From assembly GCF_016545825.1 (NCBI RefSeq), contig NC_052616.1, forward strand, positions 54,135,716-54,199,715: a stretch of DNA of 64,000 nucleotides. Direction: 5' to 3'. Source of the DNA: Eucalyptus grandis (taxonomy: Eukaryota > Streptophyta > Magnoliopsida > Myrtales > Myrtaceae). Of the stretch, positions 12,468-23,030 are shown in pieces. The notes under the pieces were generated by a model. The model searched no databases, was not told the DNA's origin, and saw only the letters and a program-made list of their open reading frames with translations. Within the stretch, counting starts at the first letter, position 1. Every line of letters begins with the position of its first letter. A program made the translations under genes and the position numbers.

Positions 12468-13624
12468 TGTTCATAAAATTCTAAACGCAAGTGCACGTGT
12501 CGAACAAGTAATATAATGATGAGAAAAAATATCGTCCCACGGAGATCGATGATTAATAAACCAATTAAATACTAAAATAGAGTAATTCTAAAATTTATCT
12601 AACATATCAAAATATAATTAAGAATAAATTAAAAACGAAATTTGTAGACTAAATGTAGTAAATCGATCAGATAAATATGTTAGAGCATTCGATTTCACCA
12701 TAACCACTAGATATGAATTTCAGATTGTTGTTAATACAAGAACGATATCAAACATGTGATAGCGGAATTTCCTAACTTATTTACTATCCTATCTCTAGGT
12801 ATAGCAAACCTACTCAGCTTATTAATCCACTATATCTCTATGTGAATTAAAATAAACATGAGTGCATTAAAAACTATGAATATTCCCGACTGACAATGAG
12901 TCTTTTGGATCACCTTATCACCAAAAGCTACACAAATAACACGGTATGTATCTATCCACGTTTAATTTATGGTTATATATTATAATGAGCAATTACATAT
13001 TATCACTTCTCAGTCTCAAACATCCACATCAGATCATTCAAGTGGTGGCCAGTCACTCAAAAGCATTAAACACGATAATATATAACTCACGTGAATCAAA
13101 TCAATTGTAAAACATAAAAATCATGAAATTCATATCATCATGGTTAGGCTACATCATAGCCCTAACAAAAGGAAATTAGAACATAGTAGCAGAATAAATA
13201 AAAATACAGATCAAACCTAGCATCTTGAATCAAAGAACAAGAATTCTATCACCACTTTTATTTTCTCTTCAAAATACTTGAAAAACTCTCAGAAAAATGA
13301 AAAACGATCTAACTCCCCAAAACCCTAGCTGCTCTCTCTGGCTCTATTTATAGGATATATCCCAGATAACTATCTCCCAACGCTTGCAGATAACATTAGG
13401 AAACAACATCAAGAATTTCTTGATTTGATATCCATCTTCCACTGCTTTTTTTTATTTAAATTCTGATAGTTGCCATTCTTTTCCTTACCTTCTCCATATC
13501 TCATTATTCTGCATAAACAAGAAAAATTCAAATAATTAGAAAAAAATCCAAATATTTTCTCATAGATACTCCATTAATTGCTGCATAAAATAGGTAAAAT
13601 AAATCTATTTTTATATAGTTATCG
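12468..13624 (-). repeat. 5' LTR of the Athila-like element
   Basis: Minus-strand start at 13624 reads CGATAACTATAT; the 3' LTR copy reads TGATAACTCTAT, so the terminal T has changed or one base was lost. The LTR ends TTATGAACA before the primer site. Length is 1157 bp. Confidence 0.75.
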
Positions 13625-14460
13625 ATCGTGGTGGTGGTAGAGCGCCGGCTCAAGCCAGCGCAAGTGTAAGAGTATCGCTATAGGCCGATATTGAGAGTGT
13701 AGCAACATTGTGCAATCTTAAGCTCGATGGGATCGTTCAAGTGCTAGTGACCCTTGGGTTTCAATCAAGTTAGTAAACTCAGGATGAAAGCAGCCGCTGT
13801 TGCCGCTGTCACTACCGCCGCCGATCTTGTAATCACTTTGTTGTTGCCACGCCCGCTAGGCTCGGCTTGGAGTTACGATCAGGGAGCAAGCCGCCACATC
13901 TAGGTCACGATATAGTTCAAGCAGAGATGGAAATCAATTTGGGAAGAAGCCGATGACCAAAAGAAAGGACCCTATTCGTCCCAATTGAAGGAATATAGTC
14001 AACAAGTTAGTGCTGAGTCAGAATGGAGTGTGTTGCGCTGACGAAAGCTAACATGGATCAGCCCTGTGTCCTGTTAAGACGAATGCTTGTTCTGAGTGTG
14101 ACCAACAGGGCTACCTGGCTAAAAAAAAAAGGTCGATGGGACAGATCAATGGGAATGTGCCGTAGAACACACCGAGAGGTATTTAGGACAGACCCTGGTG
14201 TAAGGAAGGATGCAGGCTGTCAACTAACAGGAGTCAGAGGATTCATCAAATGTGTGCCGAGTTTGTAGAAGGAAGCATGGATCAGTTCAATGCCTTGGTA
14301 TAATGAAAGCGTGCTATAGGTATGGCCAGCACGGCCATCAGGTGAGGGACTGTCAGTGTAAGTCCAAGGGAGCATAGACACTGCTATTGTAGATGGGACG
14401 CCATTAAGATGGCGAAAGGGATGGGAATGGAACCGACCATGCATCGATCAGAAGAATAAT
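13625..14460 (+). pseudogene. Gag remnant of the outer gypsy element
   Basis: Degenerate. A zinc-knuckle-like stretch CYRYGQHGHQVRDC near 14310-14352 keeps the C-x(8)-H-x(4)-C spacing, but the second cysteine is replaced by tyrosine. ACSECDQQGYLAKK near 14080 is a second related stretch. The N-terminal part of gag and the leader are missing because of the deletion at 6008. Confidence 0.5.
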
Positions 14461-14819
14461 GTTTTTGGGATGATTTTATCAAAGTAACGCAACAGAGTTT
14501 TGGATTAAGTTGGTGGAATTTCAGTTTGTGGAGATAAAGCCGTAGAAAGGAGAATCACTTACTAGAGTTGTGTTTGACTAGCCTATTGACATATAACTTT
14601 GACGTCAAGTGTGGAAAGAATTGGCTCTGGAGCATCTTGTGGCAATGAATTGTTGTCGTTGAGTAATCCAGCTTAATCCATTAGCATATGGAAGTGTCGA
14701 TTTTATTGGGAGTCAAGAAGGACCCTCGACTTCCTTAATCTCGTCACTTGAGGTAACCAGTATGTTAGACGAAGATTACCAAGGTTACTTGGAGATTGTC
14801 ATAGATAAGACAGATTGAA

Positions 14820-17450
14820 GAACTGAAGATTGAGGACATCTCAATGATCCAAGAATTTCTAGATGTATTTCCACAGGAATTGTCAGGCCTGTTGTCAGAG
14901 AAAGAGATAGAATACGTGATCGAATTAGCAACCGGGACATAGCCAATCTCAAAGGCTCCTTACCAGATGTCGTTGTCTAAGTTGAAAGAACTGATGGTGC
15001 AGATGCAAGAATTACTGGATGAGGGATTTATTCATGCCAGTGCATCACCTTGGAGAGCATTAGTTTCGTTTGTAAGAAAGAAAGATGGTTCATTACACCT
15101 AGGCATTGACTATCGTCAACCTGATCAAGTGACGATCAAGAACAAGTGTTTATTACCGAAGATCGACAAATTGTGTGACTAGTTGCAAAGAGTGTCGATA
15201 CTTTCAAAGGTCGACTTGAGGATAGGGTATCATCAGCTAAGGGCCAAAAAATAAGGATAGGTCGAAGTCAATGTTTAGCACTCGAATTGACTATTGCGAG
15301 AGTACTGTAATACCGTTTGGTCTGACGAACGTTCCAGCTACTGTCATTGATTTGACAAACTGAGTGTTCAAAGAATATCTAGATCAATTTGTGATCGTGT
15401 CTATCAATGATATTCTGGTGTATTCGAGGAATGCTGAGGAGCACGAGAGTCATCTGAGAATGGTACTTCAGACCCTGAGAATGCATGGATAGTGTACTAA
15501 GCTAAGCAAGTACAAGTTTTGGCTGACTCGTGTAGCGTTCTTATGTCACGCGATTTCAGGTGAAGCAATTTCCATGGACCCGACCGAGATCGAAGCAGTT
15601 ATTAGTGGACCAAGACCGACAATAGTAATAAAGATCAGAAGCCATTTGGGTTGGACAAATTACTACAGAAAGTTCGTGGAAAGAATTTCAGCATCAGTGT
15701 CGCCGTTGACTCAACTACTGAAGACAGAAGAAAAGTTCGTGGGGATAGACAAGTGCGAGTGTAGTTTCCAAGAGCTTAAATAGAAGCTGACTACCGCACC
15801 TATGTTGATCATTCCATCTGGTCCTGGAGGACACGAGATCTATAGTGATGCGTCGTTTAAGGGACTGGATTGCGTATCGATGCAACATAATAGGATTGTT
15901 GAATACGCGTTCCGTCAACTGTGATCTCGCAAGTTGAACTACCCGAGGCATGACCTAAAACTCGCAGCATTAATTTTCATACTGAAGATTTGAAGATGTT
16001 AATTGTGTGGAGAAAAATTCTGGATTTTCGCTGACCAACAAAGTCCCCGTATTTATTCTCTCGGAATGAATTGAATATGAGATAGTGCTGTGAATCGGAA
16101 CTTTTGAAGGACTAGGATGGTGATATATGGTATCACCCCGAAGAACAAAAGAAGTCATTGAGGCGTTGAGTCGAGAGTCTTCAATTGTGCATAGGCTGGT
16201 TAAAGTATGGACTTTACTTGAGAAAGTTCAAAATTCGGTTTTCAAATTTGAGGTAGGTCACCTTTCAAATTTTATGGGCACCCTCAGAATTGAACCGAAT
16301 ATTCAAGTTAGAATCAGATGCTTTAGTTGACAGATCGGGATGTTCAGAAGATCCTTCAAGAGGATACTGATAAGAGAGAGGCTGACTTTCAGATTTCTAA
16401 AGATGGAACACTCAAGTTCCAAGAGTAATTGAGTGTACCTAATGATGTAGCACTCAGGGAAGAGACCTTGTCAAAAATTCACTGTAGCAGTTGCAATATT
16501 CGACCAGACAGTGCAAAGTAGGTTAGAATTGGCGTTAGCTCGATCAGTAAACCAATATAAAGATAGATATCGCCGGACAGGTTACAAATGTCAAATGGCT
16601 AGTAAGTGGAAGTTCAGTAATGCAAGCTGCGAGGACTCTTGTAACCTCTCGAGGTTCCCGAGTGGGAACGAGTGCACATTACAATGAACCTTGTGACAAA
16701 CCTATCAAGAAATCATAGGGGTAATGATTCCATTTGGGGTAGTGGTCGACAGACTAATGAAGTTGGTTCACTTTATCACCACATGGAAGGATCTTGATTT
16801 GAATAGGTATGCATAAATGTATATGTGTCAGACAGATCATTTGCATGGAGTGCTATTGACGAACTTATATCAAATCTAGAACCGAGGTTCCCAATTTCAG
16901 CAGAATAGTCAGATGGTTCCTTTTGAAACATTGCATAGCAGAGTGTACAGAACTTCAGTTTGTGAAAAAGAAGTCAGGGAAAGAAAGATCGCAGGCCTAG
17001 AGTCAGTCAGCAGTCAGTGATTATAATTGTAGTGATCAGAAACAAATTAAAGACCACTCAGAACCGCCAGAAATGTTGTATCGTTGAGTATCGAAGGCCT
17101 TTAGAGTTCCAAATTGGTAATTACATCTTTCTGAAGGTGTCACCAATGAGGGATACCTTGCACTTTAGCAAGGAGGGAAGACTGAAACTGAGGTACGTAG
17201 ATTCCTTTGAGATTCTAGAAAGAATTGGGATCCTAATGTATTGTCTTGCGTTGTCGCCAAGGTAGGCGCAAGTGCATGACGTCTTTCACGTGTCGAGGTT
17301 GAGAACGTATGAGCCCGACCCAACTCATGTGCTAAATCTTGAAGAATTTGACGTGGATGACAAAGTGTCGTACGTAGAAAGCTTGGTTTAAATTGTGGAT
17401 AAAAAAGAACGGATTTTGTATACCAAGATGGTCCCCTTGGTTAAAGTGGT
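14820..17450 (+). pseudogene. Pol remnant of the outer gypsy element (RT, RNase H, integrase)
   Basis: RT blocks: SKAPYQMS near 14955, then [27 protein letters not shown], and [11 protein letters not shown] near 15405 in place of the usual Y-x-D-D-ILVYS, so the first catalytic aspartate is changed. RNase H relics run to about 16000. The integrase C-terminal part is at 17090-17440 with RRPLEFQIGNYIFLKVSPMR, VHDVFHVSRLRTYEPDPTH and a trailing chromodomain-like stretch. Stops occur in every frame throughout. Confidence 0.7.
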
Positions 17451-17569
17451 CTGACAACACCACGGGACTGAAGAAGCAACCGAGAAAAAGAAAGACTTGA
17501 CGAGACGACGATAACCCCACCTTTTTGTCCAAAGTTGGTAAAGGTTTAAATTTCGAGGACGAAATTTTT

Positions 17570-17585
17570 ATAAGAGGGGAAGAGT
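17570..17585 (+). other. Polypurine tract of the outer gypsy element
   Basis: ATAAGAGGGGAAGAGT lies directly before the 3' LTR. The same tract, reverse-complemented, occurs at 34077-34090 in the second copy. Confidence 0.7.
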
Positions 17586-18625
17586 AATGACATCCTAAAA
17601 ATTTAATTTTAATTTCGATTGGATAAGTTGGGCCTTTCATCGACGCGACTATAGTGCTTTTATCTGAGATGGCTACTCATGAGATAACTGACCTATTAGG
17701 TGAAGCCATTAAGGGATTTTAACAATAGACTTGAGAATTCGAATAGAAATCAACTGCTTGACCGTGCTAGTCTACAAGGGACATTACGACACAATTAAAA
17801 ATCAATTAGAGACTGGAGACAGGTCAATTTGATTGAGATGTGTGATCAAAGTGTGGGTGATTCCACCTGATTTCAAAATTCTTGTCGATTGGCACTGGAT
17901 CAATTTTCTATCATTTTGGGTACCCTGTGTCCGTATTTGAAACCTCGAGATTTTCATGACCGTTGAGAGTCACCAATGTGTCGAAGAGATATGTTGTGGC
18001 TCAAAGAAAATCGACTGCAGGTCATTGCATCAAAAATTCCTAAAAGCTATTTGGTAGGTTAAGTCACGCTAAAATCGCATCTGATTAAAATTAACCACGA
18101 ATTTGAACCCGATTTCAGAAATTGAAAGTTCTATCGTGTCACGATCTATTTTAGGAACGTTGACTCATCCTTTGAAGAATTTTCAGAGATTCTGAGATTT
18201 TTACGGAAAATCGATTTGGATGTTGCTGAAAAATAACGGAAATTTGGATTGGCTAAGTCGAAGGAAATTTGGACTTCTAAGTTGAGCCTTTGGGTGTTGG
18301 GGACTTGTAAAAATTTTATGGGCTTTCTTCTTCATCAAATTGGACGTCGAATTGGGAAATTTCGTGGAAGAATTGAAGCTTATATGGTGAAATTCGGAAC
18401 CATGGAAGGGGCTACAAAATTTGGCTTCAAAATTTGATTTTTGGTGGATTTATTTTCAAGAAAGAATTAGGGGACATGTGTTTAATTAAGGGGATATAAT
18501 TTGCTGACTTTAGGCCCCATTTTTCCAAGCTTCCCGAGCACGTCTCGACTGCCTTATCTTCTTCATGTTTCTACTTCGTTGAAGACCTCGCTGTCCTGCC
18601 TTTTTCTTCTTTTCAATTTGCTTCT

Positions 18626-19225
18626 TTGAAGACCTGTCTCGCTTGCCCATCGCTTCTCCTTCGACAGCCAGCTCACACCTCCATCATCTTTGGTCTCCCA
18701 ACCCTCCACTCGGTCAACAACTTCAATGGTTTGTTGACTCCAGCCTCCACCAAAAGTCTTCCAGTCGACCGCCACACGCCCACGTTTCCACCGGATCTTC
18801 AATCCAACTGCCTTGAAACATTTGCTTCCCATCGAGTTCTCCATTTGCTGCCACGTCCATCCCCCATGAAGCTGCTGAGTCAAAGTTCAACTCCAGCAGC
18901 CCACGAAGTTCTCCACCGAAGCCGAATTCCCCTGCATCTTTCCTCCATGCAGCCACGAATTTCAACTACCGCGTCTAGTCAATCCAACAACAAACTGAAG
19001 CTCTCTTCCCCATCTTTGACACCAACTGGTCCCGTCTCTCTCGCTGCCCCCTTCGTCCACGTCCTCAGTATCACTTCCTTCGCTGCTTCGGGTGGCTTAG
19101 TCCACGAGCCCACGCAAGTCAGCCCAACGGCAGCAAGCCCGCAAACTCCAATGCCACCTTCAGCCCACGTGAATTTCAGCCGCAAGCCTTTCGAAGCCCA
19201 TCTTTGTTGCAACAATTTGGCCTAA
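18626..19225 (+). other. 199-codon open frame inside the 3' LTR (doubtful)
   Basis: A GC-rich segment of the LTR (also 4240-5030 in the 5' LTR, broken there) keeps a 199-codon frame rich in Ser, Pro, Thr and His. No domain, signal or repeat is recognised. The third LTR copy (32600-33170, minus) keeps a different Ser/Pro-rich frame at the equivalent place. The composition of the block is enough to explain a long open frame, so coding is not claimed. Confidence 0.25.
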
Positions 19226-19924
19226 GAATTCAGCAATTCAGCCCACTTGAAGTTAGTCCAACAGCCCGCGAAGCAAGCCCACCCAACTCAATAACAAATC
19301 AGTTTGGGCTGAGATTTGTCGGACTAGTTTTGGGTCCGGTCCAAGCCCGTTGATGATGCCGCAAACCCGAGTTTCGGCTGCCGTCGCGCCGTGGTCGGGG
19401 TGAATCGGTTTTCACATTAAGCCGGTGAGTTTACCCACTAAACTCTGCTTAGAGAGTTAATTATGCTTGAGGGGTTTTAGATTTTGCTAGGCATGTTTAG
19501 GTGGTTAGATTAGTTTAATTAAATGTTGATTAGATTATGTACATGATTAGATTAGTGGATGGATTAATTAGTATAATTATGTAATTACATTAGTATAATC
19601 TTAATTAGACTTTTAATTAATTATTGCATTTAATTATTTAGTTATTTAAATTAAATATTATTTAATTATATTATTTAATATTTAAATTAAATTAATTTTC
19701 GGAATTTATAATTATTAATTAATTAATATTTTCCGGAAATTATACCGGAGAGCCGTTTGTTATAATTTCGCACCGATCACAGTAGTGTGGTTAGTTTGTT
19801 CAATTGATTGTTATGTTTGTAAAATTGAGTGATGGTTGTGAAATGTTGGTATTTTAATTGGAAAATACCATGTGTCGGGTGTTGACACCAAAAGTGGTCC
19901 TTAATTACCAAATCAACTTAGGTG

Positions 19925-20165
19925 AGTAAGATAGATCTATAGCAGCTTTGGGGAGCATTAACACCAATATAGATCTCTAGCAGCTTCGGTGAGCAATAAT
20001 ACTTTAGCAACTTCAGTGAGCACTATAGATATCAGCTTTAGCAAGCAATAGTTGATTTAGCAGCTTTGGCGAGCACAAGTTATCTAGCATCTTTGGTGAG
20101 CAATAGTTGATCTAGCAACTTTAGTGAGCAATAATTGATCTAGCAGCTTAGGTGAGCAATGTTCA
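19925..20165 (+). repeat. LTR-internal minisatellite, second copy
   Basis: Degenerate AGCAGCTTyGGTGAGCA units, equivalent to 5535-5800. Confidence 0.7.
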
Positions 20166-20427
20166 AATTGACAGAGTTTATAGATGGCATCGATGGTATG
20201 AAGTCGAATGAGTCGACTAATTGATGGTTGAATTGAATTGAATTAAATTGTTTGGTCGGGTATTTGATTATACTGACATGCAGGAAGGATCTAAGGCAAA
20301 GGTAAGTCCTCTGTCTCATGCTTGTGCTTAGGTAGCCCTTGGGGAGTATTTCCTTCCTAGTCGGAGTTTAGGGGGGTAAACTTGCTGAGACATTGTCTCA
20401 TGGTTATTGTATAACCATTTTCAAGTC

Positions 20428-20432
20428 CTTAG
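20428..20432. repeat. Target-site duplication of the solo LTR
   Basis: CTTAG here and again at 21705-21709. Confidence 0.8.
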
Positions 20433-21704
20433 TGTTAGGGAAATCTCTTATGATGTTTTGAAGATGACAAAATAAATCAAAGGCTACTAATGTGTTTAAT
20501 GGTTAAGTAATAGACCATGCAGATGATAGAACATGTAAAGGACATTATCAAAGTCTATACTTAGAAGAACCAGAAGACTGAACGTAACACATGTTCAAAG
20601 TATATTCTAAAGATTTCTAGACTTCTATGTCAAAGTCTAAAGACTGCTAAAATTTAGTGTCAAAGTTTGTTCTACATCAGAAGTCTATCCACTCTGACAA
20701 ATTCCAGACTGAATGTTGATAAAGAACCGGAAGACGGACTCTATACTTTTTGAACTTATTCAGACGATGTTCAGACCTTAAAGCTAAATCTGTTTAGAAG
20801 CAGAATATGTTCAGACTCAGATTGTAAAGTCTATTGCATTCAGACTCAGATTGTAAAGTCTATTACTCTCAGACTTTACATCTAGATTCGACAGAACGTA
20901 ACACAAGCCCCAATTATACAACAGCTAGTGATTTGGTTTGAATTCTACGTCAAGATTGATTTGATTGACTCAATCTAATTGATTGACGATTGGATATTGA
21001 AGACAAGAACTTTCTATACGAAGAAGCTCTATTTATAGAAACCAAGATTCTGTTTGTATGGGCGATCGGAATCAATTTGGAATTCTACTTTTGTCACTCA
21101 ACGGCTACCAAATCTTCTAGATACAAATTTGTCCAACGGGTAGATTGGAAGACAATCCTCAAGATACTGTCCAACGGCTAGTTTGGAAGTGGAGGAGTAT
21201 TTAAGGAGATCAAGGACCGATGAGCAAGTAAGAGACGGAGCGTAGAATTTATAATTCCAAAGTCTGAGCGACCTTCGATCATACACTTGTCTCTTGTGAG
21301 CTTAAACGTTTGTGATTGTGAGAGAAATACCAAAAGAGTGACTTAGTGAGATAGTGTGATCTACTACTAAGTGTTTGCACTCAAAGTTGTAATCTCTTGT
21401 TAATTGTATAGTGGAATCCAGCTAAGAAGGCTATTAGCATGGGAGAGTGGACGTAGGCTTGGATTAAGCCGAACCACTATATACCTTGTGTTCTTATTCT
21501 CTTCCCTGAATCTCTTTATTTTGTTCGCAGTTCTATTTAACTGCTAAAGTCTAAACTCGCTCAAAGTCTGTTACTCTTCAGACTCAGTTTCAAAAGTTTG
21601 TTGTTATTCAGACTAGGGTTAAAAGTAAAGGTTTTCACTGCATTTTGCAGAATTTGTTTTTACACCTATTCACCCCTCTCTAGGTGTTCATACTAGCACT
21701 TTCA
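20433..21704 (+). mobile_element. Solo LTR, Ty1/copia SIRE/Maximus-like
   Basis: 1272 bp starting TGTTAGGGAAATC and ending ACTAGCACTTTCA, flanked by CTTAG at 20428-20432 and 21705-21709. The uninterrupted LTR sequence (reverse complement near 31393-31405) reads CAAGTCCCTAGATGGCGG, which confirms the insertion point. The 3' portion holds ACACCTATTCACCCCTCTCTAGGTGT, cut by rule here as the block ending CTAGGTGTTCA; this is characteristic of SIRE-type LTRs. There is no internal region, so it arose by LTR-LTR recombination. Confidence 0.85.
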
Positions 21705-22050
21705 CTTAGATGACGGTCGTGGAGGACCCGAAGCCTCGGCGTCTGGGGAGGTGGAGACCGAAGGATCGGCAAATATATCTGACTCGTTGGTCTTAGGACA
21801 GTTCCCTTTTTGTTGAGCCGGTCTTTTGTAGATAGACCAGTGTTGTATATATGAACCTTGTATGTTTATAAAAGGTTTGCTTTGGGTGGCCTACTTTCAT
21901 ATCCCGAGCTTTTGGTTGTCAGGGGATTTGTTTTGCTTCCACATGCGTAATTAAAAATGAAAGGGTCAATGACTCGTTCTGAGAAGTCGCATATTTATAT
22001 CAACCAAGCAGGAATGGGCACGCGCTCGAGGATCGGAGCGTGACACTACT

Positions 22051-23030
22051 TAGAGCCAAACTGACCAGATCGACCCTTGGGTAAAATAGGCTCTAAATTA
22101 GTCTGTCGATATTTTGCCAAATTACTTAAACTCAAATTAAAAAAAGATCCACCCTCACCCATAAACTTAACTCAATGACTCACGTAAACCCACGCAATGA
22201 ATAAAAACAAAACTCAATGGTTATTCAGCTTAATTTATCATCAAGAAAAGGGGTGTTGCAGCTTTTAGAGGTATTTGACAAGTATCTCAACTGTCACAAC
22301 ATTTGGCTTAGATTTGTAGTAATCTCAAGGATGGTGTTATTACCCGTCCGTCGCTTCTTGCTTTTAGTTGAGGTTTTACGTATTAGGCCCAACATACTTT
22401 TGCTAAACAAGCTTGAGGATTTTTATAGGGATGGGCACGGGACGGAAAGAATCCATACCCCATGCCCCCAGCACGGTCAGCACCACCACTGTCAACCGAC
22501 ATGGCCACGTCCGAGACCACCATGACCCTGTCAGGACCATTTCCAGATCCGTCCTCTTTCTTTCGCTTTGGCTATGATTTCGCGGTGGAACAAAAAGACG
22601 GAGTGTGCCATCATGGTGCCTGGTAACGGCAGCGACCGACGCGGCTTCGAGAGACGACCACGATGAGGATTGTGATGGGACTCGATTTCGTAAATAGTTG
22701 CGGTGCAGCCAAAGGAATAAATGACTAAAACTGAGAGGGAGTAAGGGTAAAACAGAGGAGGGGAGAGAAAATGATTTTTTTTTGGTGATGTGGGGATTGA
22801 TGTGGTGTGATTAGGCCTACAGGACAATAATAAAGTACACCAATCAGTGAACGAAGCCGGGGAGAAGCAGCCAGTGGCGGCAGCCAATTTTTAGCCATGT
22901 CAAAACTACGGGCGTGTATATTACCGATCCTTCCACCGACTAGTAATAGAGTGACTCTTGGAGCCTAGGCCATATCGATGTTCCCCAAATAAAGAGCATG
23001 GAATAAGATTAGAAACTAAAACTATGAGGC
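22051..23030. other. Intergenic, 3' of the lectin receptor kinase
   Basis: No supported gene. A 118-codon minus frame at 22531-22887 starts MAAATGCFSP but has no recognisable domain and is interrupted by low-complexity sequence. A polyadenylation site for the kinase gene should lie in the right part; none is obvious. Confidence 0.4.

Larger units (their letters stand above)
6008..13624 (-). mobile_element. Ty3/gypsy element, Athila-like, nested and internally deleted
   Basis: Minus-strand order: 5' LTR 13624-12468, tRNA-Asp-type primer site 12461-12441, gag, protease, RT remnant, integrase, polypurine tract 6512-6499, partial 3' LTR 6498-6008. Diagnostic features are protease GASINLMP and LGRPFLATGRALID, an integrase zinc-binding region with GGHFGATKT, catalytic IDFMGPF and ISDRGTHF, and the [11 protein letters not shown] and [12 protein letters not shown] blocks typical of Athila-type integrases. 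RT and RNase H catalytic cores are deleted and most frames are broken, so the copy is not autonomous. It is 3'-LTR-truncated, which explains the lack of a matching target-site duplication. Confidence 0.85.
3207..22045 (+). mobile_element. Ty3/gypsy element, chromovirus (Tekay/Del-like), decayed and nested
   Basis: Order: 5' LTR (3207-6007, truncated), nested reverse Athila-like element (6008-13624), remaining gag and pol (13625-17585), 3' LTR (17586-22045, itself interrupted by a solo LTR). A 5-bp duplication CTACT flanks both ends. Class is inferred from RT, RNase H and integrase relics, from an integrase C-terminus with VHDVFHVS followed by EPDPTH, and from the very long LTR (about 3.18 kb without the inserted solo LTR). 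Every coding frame is broken by stops and shifts. The two LTRs differ at many sites, so the insertion is old. The primer-binding site is absent, presumably lost in the deletion at 6008. Confidence 0.85.
17586..22045 (+). repeat. 3' LTR of the outer gypsy element
   Basis: Aligned start is AATGACATCCTAAAAA, with the first two bases changed from TG. It ends GGATCGGAGCGTGACA, followed by the duplication CTACT. It is interrupted by a solo LTR at 20433-21704; without that and its 5-bp duplication it is about 3183 bp long. Confidence 0.8.

Noticed and set aside
13141..13624. A 484-bp LTR pair (6010-6498 and 13141-13624) bounded by TGGTTAGG
   Set aside because: The tRNA-Asp primer site at 12441-12461 puts the LTR end at 12468, so the repeated part is only the first portion of a longer LTR; TGGTTA is a microhomology junction, not a terminus.
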